This document shows positions 12,740 through 20,221 of a DNA stretch of 25,536 nt, in pieces. Both the position numbers and the translations under genes were made by a program. Source of the DNA: a virus. The notes below the pieces were generated by a model. The model did not search any database. It saw only the letters and a list, made by a program, of their open reading frames with translations, and had not been told where the DNA came from. The number at the start of each line of letters is the position of its first letter. Positions within the stretch are counted from its first letter, which is position 1. Where the stretch lies: the IMG/VR virus record IMGVR_UViG_3300034524_000148, positions 1 to 25,536 of that record. One strand, given 5' to 3'.

Positions 12740-12940
12740 ATGATAATTAAATATTTAAGTTGTGATGGATATTTGGTCGAAGAAAAGGTTGATAAGATAG
12801 ACTTTGTTGTTATTCGCGATAATGAAGATATTGAATTGGTTTGTCAAAGGTCAATAGACAACCCTCTTTATGATGCAAATGACGGTTTTGAGGGGAAATT
12901 TTATATTTCTGCTAGTTCAGTAGATTGTATTAAAGATTAA
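12740..12940 (+). CDS. Small hypothetical protein
   Basis: 66 aa, acidic, with alternating strands (IKYLSCDGYLVEEKVDKIDF and FVVIRDNEDIELV). GAAGGATGGAG is 10 to 12 bases before the ATG. No family is recognised. Confidence 0.5.
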   Translation: MIIKYLSCDGYLVEEKVDKIDFVVIRDNEDIELVCQRSIDNPLYDANDGFEGKFYISASSVDCIKD

Positions 12941-12975
12941 TTTATTCTTCTTTAGAAGGAAAGAGGTTGATTAAG

Positions 12976-13164
12976 TTGGATAAATGTCCAATAAAACCTT
13001 GTGATAAAGAAAAGTGTGGCTGGTGGGACAAAAGGATAGGTGTTTGTGGTTATGACTGGGAACACGGAGAATATTGTCCAAAATGCGGGGCCAGTTTGTT
13101 AAAAAATAATTATGATGTTGAATGCTCATTTACCGGTTGCGATTATAGTAAAAAGTTTGAATAA
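12976..13164 (+). CDS. Zinc-ribbon protein, last gene before the late control region
   Basis: 62 aa with many Cys: CPIKPC and CGWW near the start, then CPKC and a C-terminal C....C pair. The central YCPKCGASL is a typical zinc-ribbon knuckle. The TTG at 12976 is preferred with AGAGGT upstream; a TTG at 12967 overlaps that site. Its stop lies two bases before the TTGACT of the putative late promoter. Function unknown. Confidence 0.65.
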   Translation: MDKCPIKPCDKEKCGWWDKRIGVCGYDWEHGEYCPKCGASLLKNNYDVECSFTGCDYSKKFE

Positions 13165-13165
13165 A

Positions 13166-13226
13166 TTGACTATGCCGAATTTTCGCCGAATAATCGCCGA
13201 AAAAAGTCAGTATATTTTGATAGAAT
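13166..13226 (+). promoter_or_regulatory. Putative late promoter with three 11-bp-spaced GCCGAA repeats
   Basis: GCCGAA occurs at 13174-13179, 13185-13190 and 13196-13201, exactly 11 bases apart, about one helical turn, so the repeats lie on one face of the DNA. A TAGAAT -10-like hexamer follows at 13221-13226, with no good -35 at the usual distance (TTGACT at 13166 is far upstream). This is the arrangement expected for an activator-dependent promoter. The candidate activator is the ArpU/sigma-like protein encoded at 10491-11015. Confidence 0.65.
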
Positions 13227-13264
13227 GTACATGATAAGACATTTATATAGAGAAAACATGACAA

Positions 13265-13287
13265 AGACAGTCCGTATTGGGCTGTCT
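13265..13287 (+). terminator. Hairpin 1 in the late leader (terminator-like)
   Basis: AGACAGTCC pairs with GGGCTGTCT (nine pairs, one G-U) around the loop GTATT. It is followed by ATTTAATTTA, a poor T-run, so termination would be weak. It lies about 40 bases into the putative late transcript. Between it and hairpin 2, TTGCCT (13312-13317) and AGGCAA (13337-13342) form another possible stem. Confidence 0.5.
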
Positions 13288-13388
13288 ATTTAATTTATAA
13301 AAGGTAGGTGGTTGCCTATGATTGTGTGAAAAACTGAGGCAAATCCGAAAACATAAGCTACTTCATCCAAATTATTCAATTTGTCTTT

Positions 13389-13415
13389 AATGCGGTCTCA
13401 CCAACCGCATTTTTT
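13389..13415 (+). terminator. Hairpin 2 in the late leader (intrinsic terminator)
   Basis: AATGCGGT (13389-13396) pairs with ACCGCATT (13404-13411) around CTCACCA, and a run of six T ends the element at 13415. This is a good rho-independent terminator, yet it stands upstream of the 57-aa gene, the recombinase and the terminase with no complete gene before it in the transcript. That points to attenuation or antitermination of the late operon. Confidence 0.7.
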
Positions 13416-13459
13416 GGAAAAGCGGTAGGCGTTTATCGAGTTCGAGTCTCGACTTTTCC
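13416..13459 (+). other. tRNA-like minimal fold (acceptor stem plus T-arm)
   Basis: GGAAAAG (13416-13422) pairs perfectly with CTTTTCC (13453-13459) as a 7-bp acceptor-like stem. Inside it TCGAG-TTCGAGT-CTCGA (13436-13452) is a canonical T-arm with a consensus T-loop. Only 13 bases separate the two stems, so D and anticodon arms are missing; CGGTAGGCG there resembles a D-loop remnant. No CCA follows. It could be a tRNA fragment (such as an attachment-site core), a relic, or a functional tRNA-like RNA signal in the late leader. Confidence 0.5.
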
Positions 13460-13498
13460 TAACCGACTGGCCAATTGAAATAAAGGAGGCGGGGACAG

Positions 13499-13672
13499 TT
13501 GACTATTAAAGAAATATTAATAGAAAAACAGCTTGAAGCATATATAAAACTACTTTGGCTAAAGAGGTCGCTGGGCCCACAGTCAATTACAGAAAGAGAC
13601 ATTAAAGAATGTATGAGACAAAATGCCTATAAAAGAGGTAAAGGTGGAGCACTAAGGCAAATAAGAAGGTGA
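13499..13672 (+). CDS. Small basic hypothetical protein before the recombinase
   Basis: 57 aa from a TTG start, with AAGGAGG about eight bases upstream. It is helical with a basic end (MRQNAYKRGKGGALRQIRR). It ends four bases before the recombinase ATG, so the two form one unit and the product could be a partner of the recombinase, such as a directionality factor. That role is inference. No family is recognised. Confidence 0.5.
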   Translation: MTIKEILIEKQLEAYIKLLWLKRSLGPQSITERDIKECMRQNAYKRGKGGALRQIRR

Positions 13673-13676
13673 AGCA

Positions 13677-14264
13677 ATGAATACTGTTGAGCCTATAAGG
13701 GATAAAAAATTGGTCAACGATATTGCCGAATATTTAAGAATAAGAAGTGAGCGTAATTTTGTTATGTTTGTATTCGGTATATATTCTGGATTGAGGATAT
13801 CAGATATTTTAGAACAAAGAGTAAGAGATGTTAGAGACGCTAATGGTAAAATCAAAAGTCATATTTATATACGTGAGAAAAAAACAGGTAAAGAAAAAAG
13901 GTTTGTTATTAATGATGAACTTAAAGATGTATTACAAGAATATGTCCAAGATAAACCTGGCTATGAATATCTTTTTAAGTCAAGAAAAGGTTTAAATAAA
14001 CCAATAACTCGTGAATATGCATATCAAATACTTCGTGATGCAGCTCAAGCCTTTGGACTTGAAAGCATAGGGACTCATACAATGAGAAAAACATTTGGCT
14101 ATCATCTGTACCAGGAAACAAAAGATGCTGTATCATTACAAAAGATATTCAACCATAGCCATGTTTCAATAACTTTATTATATATTGGTGTTACTCAGGA
14201 TATGAAAGATAATATGGTTAAAAAGTTAAGTTTTAAATTAAATACAAGGAAAAAACGGAAATAA
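13677..14264 (+). CDS. Tyrosine recombinase, catalytic domain only
   Basis: 195 aa. All catalytic residues of the lambda-Int/Xer family are in place: Arg40 (SGLRISDIL), a beta-hairpin Lys near 68-72, His134-x-x-Arg137 (THTMRKTFG), His160 (FNHSH) and Tyr169 (LLYIGV). The N-terminal core-binding (SAM-like) and arm-binding domains of phage integrases are missing, so it resembles the short FimB/FimE type of invertase or the short recombinases often found before the terminase in Clostridia phages. Its place just downstream of the late promoter argues against a role in initial integration. Dimer resolution, inversion or late gene control are possible. Confidence 0.85.
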   Translation: MNTVEPIRDKKLVNDIAEYLRIRSERNFVMFVFGIYSGLRISDILEQRVRDVRDANGKIKSHIYIREKKTGKEKRFVINDELKDVLQEYVQDKPGYEYLFKSRKGLNKPITREYAYQILRDAAQAFGLESIGTHTMRKTFGYHLYQETKDAVSLQKIFNHSHVSITLLYIGVTQDMKDNMVKKLSFKLNTRKKRK

Positions 14265-14540
14265 ATATTTCGTATTTTTTAAATATAACATAATTTAAAA
14301 GTGTAAGATTAGTTAAGTATTTTTGAGTGATATATATAGGAAGGGAAATTATAAAATGAATATTACATAATATTAAGATATGTGAGATTAGAAATGTAAA
14401 TTTATGACTATTGATATACATAGGTTCTTCTGAAACTTTCTCTAAGGTGCGGGTCTTGCGAGGCCCAAAATCTATTCAGTTACAGAGTTTTTTTTAGTGC
14501 CGTTTCCTTTACCAGGAAAACATTTAATTGAGGTGCGAAA
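14265..14540. other. Non-coding, AT-rich region with hairpins before the terminase
   Basis: No gene is seen in these 276 bases. The first ~160 are AT-rich and featureless. Then come a hairpin GGGTCT-TGCG-AGGCCC (14451-14466), an eight-T run (14488-14495) preceded by AGAG that can pair with CTCT at about 14440-14443, and a hairpin TTTCCT/AGGAAA (14503-14519). The terminase start follows GAGGTGCGAAA. The location just upstream of terS is where lambda-like phages carry cos, so a cos or pac site may lie here; a terminator for the recombinase transcript is also possible. Confidence 0.45.
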
Positions 14541-15107
14541 ATGAAAAAACCAAAGGTTGAGGATATAAGTTCAGTTGTTGTGCCCGCCAAAGTATTATCT
14601 GATGTTATTGGTGTTTCAGAGAGAAGAATTAGACAGCTGGCTGAAGAAGGAATTTTAGTTAAAACTTCAAGGGGTAGATATAGTTTTGGTGAGAGTGTTA
14701 AAAACTATATTGTTTATTTAAAAACAACCTCTGACTTAGAAACTACTAATATAATAAAGCTCGATCTGGATGAAGAAAGAGCGAAGCATGAAAGACTAAA
14801 GAGAGAAAAAACTCAATTGCAATTAAAAGTTATGAAAGCCGAGTTGCATTATTCAGGAGATGTTGAGGTTGTAATGAATGATATGTTATCAAATTTTAGA
14901 GCAAAAATTATTGGTTTACCAGCAAAGGTTGCACCAATATTAATTTCTAAAAACAAAGTATCTGATATACAGGAAATTTTACAAAAACAATGTTACGAAG
15001 TATTGGAAGAGTTATCAAATTATGACCCTAAATTGTTTTATAACGATAAGTGCATAGACTTTGAGGAAGATTTAGAAGAAGGTGGAGGCGGTGAAGAAGG
15101 AACATAA
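14541..15107 (+). CDS. terS: Terminase small subunit, Nu1-like
   Basis: 188 aa. The N-terminus has a winged-helix/MerR-like HTH (VPAKVLSDVIGVSERRIRQL, EEGILVKTSRGRYSF), as in lambda Nu1, used to recognise the packaging site. The middle helix LDEERAKHERLKREKTQLQL is a dimerisation coiled coil, and the C-terminus is acidic (FEEDLEEGGGGEE), the likely contact with the large subunit. Its end overlaps the large subunit gene by 26 bases. GAGGTG precedes the ATG. Confidence 0.88.
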   Translation: MKKPKVEDISSVVVPAKVLSDVIGVSERRIRQLAEEGILVKTSRGRYSFGESVKNYIVYLKTTSDLETTNIIKLDLDEERAKHERLKREKTQLQLKVMKAELHYSGDVEVVMNDMLSNFRAKIIGLPAKVAPILISKNKVSDIQEILQKQCYEVLEELSNYDPKLFYNDKCIDFEEDLEEGGGGEEGT

Positions 15108-16950
15108 AATAAAATTAAAAACCCTTGAATTGTTCAGAGATATAGCAAAAATAATGGCCCCTCCCCCAGATTTGACTGTTTCACAGTGGGCTGATAAATA
15201 TAGAGTACTATCCCCTGAGTCGTCTTCGGAATCAGGGCGATGGAATACAGACCGAGCTCCATATCAGCGTGAGATTATGGATGCAGCTAGTGATCCGGAA
15301 GTTGATACTGTTGTAATTATGAGTAGTGCCCAGGTAGGGAAGACAGAAATTATCAATAATATAATTGGCTATCATATTGATTATGACCCTTGTCCAATGT
15401 TGCTTGTTATGCCTACGGATACACTAGCAAAAACTTGGTCAAAAAAACGTCTATCACCAATGATTAGAGATACTCCTGCTTTACACGATAAAATAAAAGA
15501 TGCAAAAAGCAGGGATAGCGATAATACCATATTAGAAAAGGGTTTCCCGGGTGGTTACATTGCAATAGTAGGAGCCAATTCCCCTGTAGGCCTTTCATCG
15601 AGACCGATTAGGATTGTTTTAGCGGATGAAGTTGATAGGTTTCCTCCATCTGCTGGTAAAGAAGGAGATCCACTGAGTCTTGCTGTAAAAAGGACAGCAA
15701 CTTATTGGAATAAAAAGAAAATATTCGTGTCAACTCCAACAGAAGTAGGAATTTCAAGGATAGAGAAGGAATTTAGTACAAGCTCGCAAGAAGAATGGAA
15801 TTTGCCATGTCCTTTATGTGGAAAATATCAACCTATTGATTGGGACCGCATCAAATTTCAAAAGATAGATGAAAAAGGAACAGACGTTACAGATGTAACA
15901 ATGGAATGCAAATTTTGTAAAGAAAATTTTAATGAATTTGAATGGAAAGAAATGAGTAGTCAAGGGAAGTGGATCCCCAAAAAAGAAGGAGTAAAGGATA
16001 AAAGAGGCTTTCATTTAAATGCTTTTGTTTCTCCTTGGGAACGTTGGGAAGAAATAATTAAAAATTTCCTTGAAGCCAAAAGGAATGGAAAAGAAACTTT
16101 AAAAACTTGGGTAAACACATACCTTGGACAACCATGGGAAGATGATGAAGGAGAAACCTTAGAACATGAAGTCTTAATTAAAAGAAGAGAAGCCTATAAT
16201 TGTCAAGTACCAGATGGTGTCCTTGTTTTAACAGCCGGTGTAGACGTCCAAGATGATCGTATAGAAATAGAAGTAGTAGGATGGGGAAAAGATAAAGAAT
16301 CATGGGGGATAGAATATAAAAAAATTTATGGCAACTTAGAACAACCGGAAATATGGAAAGAACTAGATGAGTATTTATCTAGTTCTTTTTATTTTAATGA
16401 CGGCAGCATCATTAATATTTCCTGTACCTGTATTGATACAGGGGGCCATTATACTAACGAAACTTATAAATTTATAAAGCCAAGAGAAATTAGAAGGATA
16501 TTTGGAATAAAAGGTTATGCCGGCTTTGATAAACCGGTGATTGGTAAACCAAGTAAAAATAACAGAGAGAAAATTAATCTATTTCCCATAGGGGTAGATA
16601 TTTTAAAGGATAGAGTATATGCGAGATTAAAGGAAGATTTTGAGGGTCCAGGGTATTCACATTTTCCAATTGAGAGCGAAAAGGGATATGATGAGGAATA
16701 TTTTAAAAGTCTATGCTCTGAAAAGAAAGTAACAAAATATTCTAAAGGTGTTGCATCTTTTCGATGGATTAAAAAAAGAAAAAGAAATGAAGGTTTAGAC
16801 TTAAGAAATTATGCAACAGCCGCATTGGAAATTTTGAATCCAAAATTTGAGATCCTTGAAAAGATGAAGAAAAATGGCATGTTAAATAATCAAAACAAAA
16901 AAACATCTAATGTGAAAAAGAGGAGAGTAATATCAAAAGGAGTCCAGTAG
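15082..16950 (+). CDS. terL: Terminase large subunit, lambda GpA family
   Basis: 622 aa, full length for GpA. The N-terminal ATPase has WADKYRVLSPESS, a Walker A-like SSAQVGKT (about 81-88) and Walker B IVLADEVD (about 178-185). A treble-clef-like four-Cys site lies at CPLCGKYQ...CKFC. The C-terminal nuclease starts at GVDVQDDRIEIEVVGWGKD and continues with CIDTGGHYTN and GVDILKDRVYARLK, including acidic metal ligands. It cuts concatemers and pumps DNA into the prohead. The start is ambiguous between GTG 15082 and GTG 15091. GpA family membership suggests cos-type packaging. Confidence 0.96.
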   Translation: MEAVKKEHKIKLKTLELFRDIAKIMAPPPDLTVSQWADKYRVLSPESSSESGRWNTDRAPYQREIMDAASDPEVDTVVIMSSAQVGKTEIINNIIGYHIDYDPCPMLLVMPTDTLAKTWSKKRLSPMIRDTPALHDKIKDAKSRDSDNTILEKGFPGGYIAIVGANSPVGLSSRPIRIVLADEVDRFPPSAGKEGDPLSLAVKRTATYWNKKKIFVSTPTEVGISRIEKEFSTSSQEEWNLPCPLCGKYQPIDWDRIKFQKIDEKGTDVTDVTMECKFCKENFNEFEWKEMSSQGKWIPKKEGVKDKRGFHLNAFVSPWERWEEIIKNFLEAKRNGKETLKTWVNTYLGQPWEDDEGETLEHEVLIKRREAYNCQVPDGVLVLTAGVDVQDDRIEIEVVGWGKDKESWGIEYKKIYGNLEQPEIWKELDEYLSSSFYFNDGSIINISCTCIDTGGHYTNETYKFIKPREIRRIFGIKGYAGFDKPVIGKPSKNNREKINLFPIGVDILKDRVYARLKEDFEGPGYSHFPIESEKGYDEEYFKSLCSEKKVTKYSKGVASFRWIKKRKRNEGLDLRNYATAALEILNPKFEILEKMKKNGMLNNQNKKTSNVKKRRVISKGVQ

Positions 16951-16997
16951 TGCGGCAAAATTTTATTTAATAAAAATGCAAAGTTGGTGAAATAGTT

Positions 16998-17234
16998 ATG
17001 TCTGCTTTTACCTTAGAACAAGCGAGAACTCAATTAAACATGTGGCTTGAAGCAGAGAGAGTTGTAGCCACCGGTCAAAGTTATCAAATTGGGTCAAGAA
17101 GGCTGGAAAGAGCAAATTTACTCCATATTCGTGAGCAAATAAAGATGTGGAGAAGGGAAGTTGAAAGATTGGAAGCAATTGCTTCAGGAAAAGGCTCTCG
17201 TAGAGTAATAAGAGTTGTACCAAGAGATCTGTAG
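16998..17234 (+). CDS. Head completion protein, gpW/DUF6148-like
   Basis: 78 aa. The sequence FTLEQARTQLNMWLEAERVV, ATGQSYQIGSRRLERANL, IREQIKMWRREVERL and VVPRDL matches the DUF6148/gpW pattern seen between terminase and portal genes. In lambda, gpW binds the portal after DNA packaging and lets the tail attach. Position and size both agree. Confidence 0.82.
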   Translation: MSAFTLEQARTQLNMWLEAERVVATGQSYQIGSRRLERANLLHIREQIKMWRREVERLEAIASGKGSRRVIRVVPRDL

Positions 17235-17252
17235 AGGAGGTGATAAAAGTAA

Positions 17253-18803
17253 ATGAATATTGTCGATAAGGTGGTTAGTTTTATTTCACCTCAAATTGCT
17301 GTAAAGAGAATAGTGGCCAGAAAACAATTGATAATTTTAAACAGCGGATATAGCTATCATGGAGCCAGTCGAACTAAAAAATCTTTACTAGGATGGATAA
17401 GTAGCGGCGGATCGACAAAAGAGGATATCGATGATAATTTAGATCTTTTGCGGCAACGTTCTAGGGATCTATATATGGGCACGCCACTAGCTACAGGTGC
17501 TTTAAAAACAACTAGAACTAACGTAGTGGGAAGCGGCTTAAAACTTAACGCCCAGATTGATTATGAGTTTATAGGCTTAACAGCTGAAGAAGCGGACGCC
17601 TGGGAAACAAAAGTAGAAAGAGAATTTTCTCTTTGGGCCGACTCTGTTCATTGTGACGCTCAAAGAATGAATAATTTTTATGAATTACAGCAATTAGCCT
17701 TTTTAGCCTGGCTTATGAGTGGAGAATGTTTTGTATTACTCCCACTAATAAAAAGGCCCAATATGCCTTATGACTTACGGGTGTACGTTATTGAAGCCGA
17801 TAGGGTATGTACGCCGACGGATAAAAAATATTCTGATGATATTATTAACGGGGTTGAAGTTGGAAAATATGGTGAGGTAATGGCCTATTATATTGCACAA
17901 AAACACCCATTAGCAGTAAACATTGGTAAGCAAGAATGGGTGAGAGTGCCTGCTTTTGGAAAGGAAACCGGTAGACCTAATATTCTACATCTTATGGAAG
18001 CTGAAAGGCCGGAACAACGAAGGGGTGTCCCTATACTTGCTCCTGTTATAGAAGCATTAAAACAACTGGGCAGATATACCGAGGCAGAATTGATGGCGGC
18101 AGTAGTGTCAGGCATGTATACGGTTTTTATAAAAAGCGAAACCCCGAACGTAGATGTTCCTTTTGGAGAAGTAATTCCTGAAGAGGCGAGGATAGATGAT
18201 ATTGACGAAAACTCATACGAGCTAGGAAATGGAGCAATTATAGCACTAGGTGATAATGAGGATATTAAAGAAGCTAATCCTGGAAGGCCAAATACGGCAT
18301 TTGATGGTTTTGTCACTTCTGTATGCCGGCAAATTGGGGCCGCATTAGAAATACCTTATGAATTATTACTTAAAAACTTTACAGCTTCTTACTCAGCCAG
18401 TCGTGCTGCACTATTAGAAGCTTGGAAAATGTTTAAAATGAGAAGAGCATGGTTAGCCACAGATTTTTGCCAACCAATATATGAAGAGTGGCTTTCTGAA
18501 GCCGTTGCCAAGGGTAGAATTTATGCCCCTGGCTTTTTTTCTGATCCTATGGTAAGAAAAGCATATTGTGGAGCTGAGTGGAACGGGCCTTCTCAGGGAC
18601 AGATTGACCCCTTAAAAGAAGTTACTGCAGCAGCCAAAAGAGTAGAAGAAGGCTTTAGTACCAGAACCCGGGAAACTCAGGAACTTACCGGCGGAGATTT
18701 CTTTAAGAATTTAAGCTTAAGGGTAAGGGAGGAGAAATTACGCAGAGAAGGAGGATTGGCTTCAAACTTAATTTTAGAAAGACAAGGGGGTGAAAATGAG
18801 TGA
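17253..18803 (+). CDS. Portal protein, lambda gpB family
   Basis: 516 aa. It has the features of lambda-type portals: RSRDLYMGTPLATGALKTTR, TNVVGSGLKLNAQID, a central MSGECFVLLPL strand and the stretch FTASYSASRAALLEAWKMFK late in the protein. Twelve copies form the ring through which DNA enters the head and to which the tail binds. AGGAGGTG lies before the ATG. Its stop overlaps the next start by three bases, so expression with the protease is coupled. Confidence 0.95.
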   Translation: MNIVDKVVSFISPQIAVKRIVARKQLIILNSGYSYHGASRTKKSLLGWISSGGSTKEDIDDNLDLLRQRSRDLYMGTPLATGALKTTRTNVVGSGLKLNAQIDYEFIGLTAEEADAWETKVEREFSLWADSVHCDAQRMNNFYELQQLAFLAWLMSGECFVLLPLIKRPNMPYDLRVYVIEADRVCTPTDKKYSDDIINGVEVGKYGEVMAYYIAQKHPLAVNIGKQEWVRVPAFGKETGRPNILHLMEAERPEQRRGVPILAPVIEALKQLGRYTEAELMAAVVSGMYTVFIKSETPNVDVPFGEVIPEEARIDDIDENSYELGNGAIIALGDNEDIKEANPGRPNTAFDGFVTSVCRQIGAALEIPYELLLKNFTASYSASRAALLEAWKMFKMRRAWLATDFCQPIYEEWLSEAVAKGRIYAPGFFSDPMVRKAYCGAEWNGPSQGQIDPLKEVTAAAKRVEEGFSTRTRETQELTGGDFFKNLSLRVREEKLRREGGLASNLILERQGGENE

Positions 18804-19825
18804 AGAAGATACATATAAAAGGGGTTATTGTTTCTGATGATGAGAAATGGATTTACGATTGGTTTGGTATTGAGTGCACAACTCCTAAAATGGTAAATCA
18901 AGTGCTTGAAGAAGCTAGTGGAGAAGAGATAGAGGTAATTATTAGTTCCGGAGGTGGCGATGTTTTTGCCGGCTCAGAAATGTATACTGTCCTGAAAGAC
19001 TATCCTGGTAATAGCATTGGGAAAATTGTAGGGGTTGCCGCAAGTGCTGCTAGCATTGTTGCTATGGGAGTAAAAAAATTATTAATATCCCCAACTGCAC
19101 AATTGATGATACATAATGTTTCTACTAGATCCAATGGAGATTATAGAGATCATCAATTTACGTCGGACTTTTTAAGAAATTGGGACAAGTCTATTACTAA
19201 TGCTTATATGCTTAAGACTGGGATGAGCCAGGAGGAATTACTAGGACTCATGGATCAGGAAACATGGCTTACAGCTCAACAAGCTTTAGAAAAAAAGTTT
19301 GTTGATGAAATAATGTTTGAAGACAGTAATCAGCCTAAATTAGTAGCAAGTGTAGGCAATTTTGAGATAATTCCTCAGAAGGTTCTCGATAAAATCAGAA
19401 ATGAGTTTAAAAAGACTACTTTACAAAATGTGGCTGAAATTAATAAAAAGGAGGAAAGAAAGATTATGGATTTAGAACAATTAAAAAATGAACACCCGGA
19501 CCTTTATGAACAAGTCAAAAATGAGGGTATAAAAGCGGAAAGGGAAAGGATAAAAGCTATTGATGAAATTGCTATGCCTGGTAATGAAGAAATCATCAAT
19601 AAAGCAAAATTTGAAACAGGAATTACTGCTGAACAAGTGGCCATGGAAATTATTAAGGCAGAAAAACAACGAGGGGCGAACTTTTTAAAGGATAGAGAAA
19701 AGGATGCTCAAGATTTAAATAATATTGAACCTAGTTCTGTACCTCAAAAAAATAAGGATGCACAGAATAAAAAGGCCGCCGAAGATATTGCGGCTGAAAT
19801 TAATAAAAGGAGGGGGCATAAGTAA
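18800..19825 (+). CDS. Head maturation protease, ClpP-type, fused to scaffold
   Basis: 341 aa. The first ~200 residues are a ClpP/S14-type protease: oxyanion loop SSGGGDVFAG (about 49-58), catalytic Ser in GVAASAAS (Ser82), His105 in LMIHNVSTR, and the LMDQETWLTAQQAL end. The remainder (about 215-341) is charged and helical, the scaffold region. An internal ribosome site and ATG at 19466 likely make the scaffold alone, as lambda C/Nu3 does. It trims the portal and head proteins and is then degraded. Starts at GTG overlapping the portal stop. Confidence 0.93.
   Translation: MKKIHIKGVIVSDDEKWIYDWFGIECTTPKMVNQVLEEASGEEIEVIISSGGGDVFAGSEMYTVLKDYPGNSIGKIVGVAASAASIVAMGVKKLLISPTAQLMIHNVSTRSNGDYRDHQFTSDFLRNWDKSITNAYMLKTGMSQEELLGLMDQETWLTAQQALEKKFVDEIMFEDSNQPKLVASVGNFEIIPQKVLDKIRNEFKKTTLQNVAEINKKEERKIMDLEQLKNEHPDLYEQVKNEGIKAERERIKAIDEIAMPGNEEIINKAKFETGITAEQVAMEIIKAEKQRGANFLKDREKDAQDLNNIEPSSVPQKNKDAQNKKAAEDIAAEINKRRGHK
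19466..19825 (+). CDS. Nested scaffold protein from an internal start (Nu3-like)
   Basis: An ATG in frame with the protease gene at codon 223 is preceded by a strong AAAAAGGAGG at 19444-19453, 12 bases upstream. Initiation there would give a 119-aa helical, acidic protein identical to the C-terminus of the protease. Lambda makes scaffold Nu3 from gene C in the same way. The ribosome site is strong for an intragenic position, although the spacing is a little long. Confidence 0.6.
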   Translation: MDLEQLKNEHPDLYEQVKNEGIKAERERIKAIDEIAMPGNEEIINKAKFETGITAEQVAMEIIKAEKQRGANFLKDREKDAQDLNNIEPSSVPQKNKDAQNKKAAEDIAAEINKRRGHK

Positions 19826-20208
19826 TGGCTGAACAACTTTATAATTCTTTAGGAGAATATACTCCGGATAATCTTATCGCTGGACATGATGTACCAGTAA
19901 TAGTCAAGGGTATTACTTTGGCTAAAAATCAGGGTATTGTTGCCAGGGGAACTGTTTTAGGTATTAATAAGGACACTGGTTTAGCTAAACCTGTTGACAG
20001 CACTCAAACTGATGGCACTCAAACACCAAATTGTATTTTAACTGATACTATAGACACTACTGGTGAGGCTGATGTAAAAACAACCGGTTATGTATCAGGA
20101 CTATTTAACAGTAAAGCTCTTATCTTTGGAGGGACTGACACAGTAGAAAAACATGAATTAAAGCTTCGTGAATTAGGGATTTTCCTTAAAGAAAATATTG
20201 AATATTAA
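19825..20208 (+). CDS. Head decoration protein, lambda gpD-like
   Basis: 127 aa. The features are a flexible N-terminus (SLGEYTPDNLIAGHDVPVIV), beta strands (GIVARGTVLGINKDTGLAKP, ADVKTTGYVSGLFNSKAL) and the C-terminal LRELGIFLKENI. This matches gpD-type proteins, which form trimers on the expanded capsid and stabilise it. It overlaps the protease stop by one base (TAATG) and precedes the capsid gene, exactly as in lambda. Confidence 0.9.
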   Translation: MAEQLYNSLGEYTPDNLIAGHDVPVIVKGITLAKNQGIVARGTVLGINKDTGLAKPVDSTQTDGTQTPNCILTDTIDTTGEADVKTTGYVSGLFNSKALIFGGTDTVEKHELKLRELGIFLKENIEY

Positions 20209-20221
20209 GGAGGAAAAATAC

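Noticed and set aside
13416-13459. A normal tRNA gene
   Set aside because: Only 44 bases long, lacks D and anticodon arms and has no CCA; reported only as a tRNA-like fold.
17888-18316. 142-aa minus-strand frame inside the portal gene
   Set aside because: Low-complexity Ser-rich antisense product with no ribosome site, fully inside a clear portal gene; similar antisense frames over the terminase, capsid and sheath genes were dismissed for the same reason.
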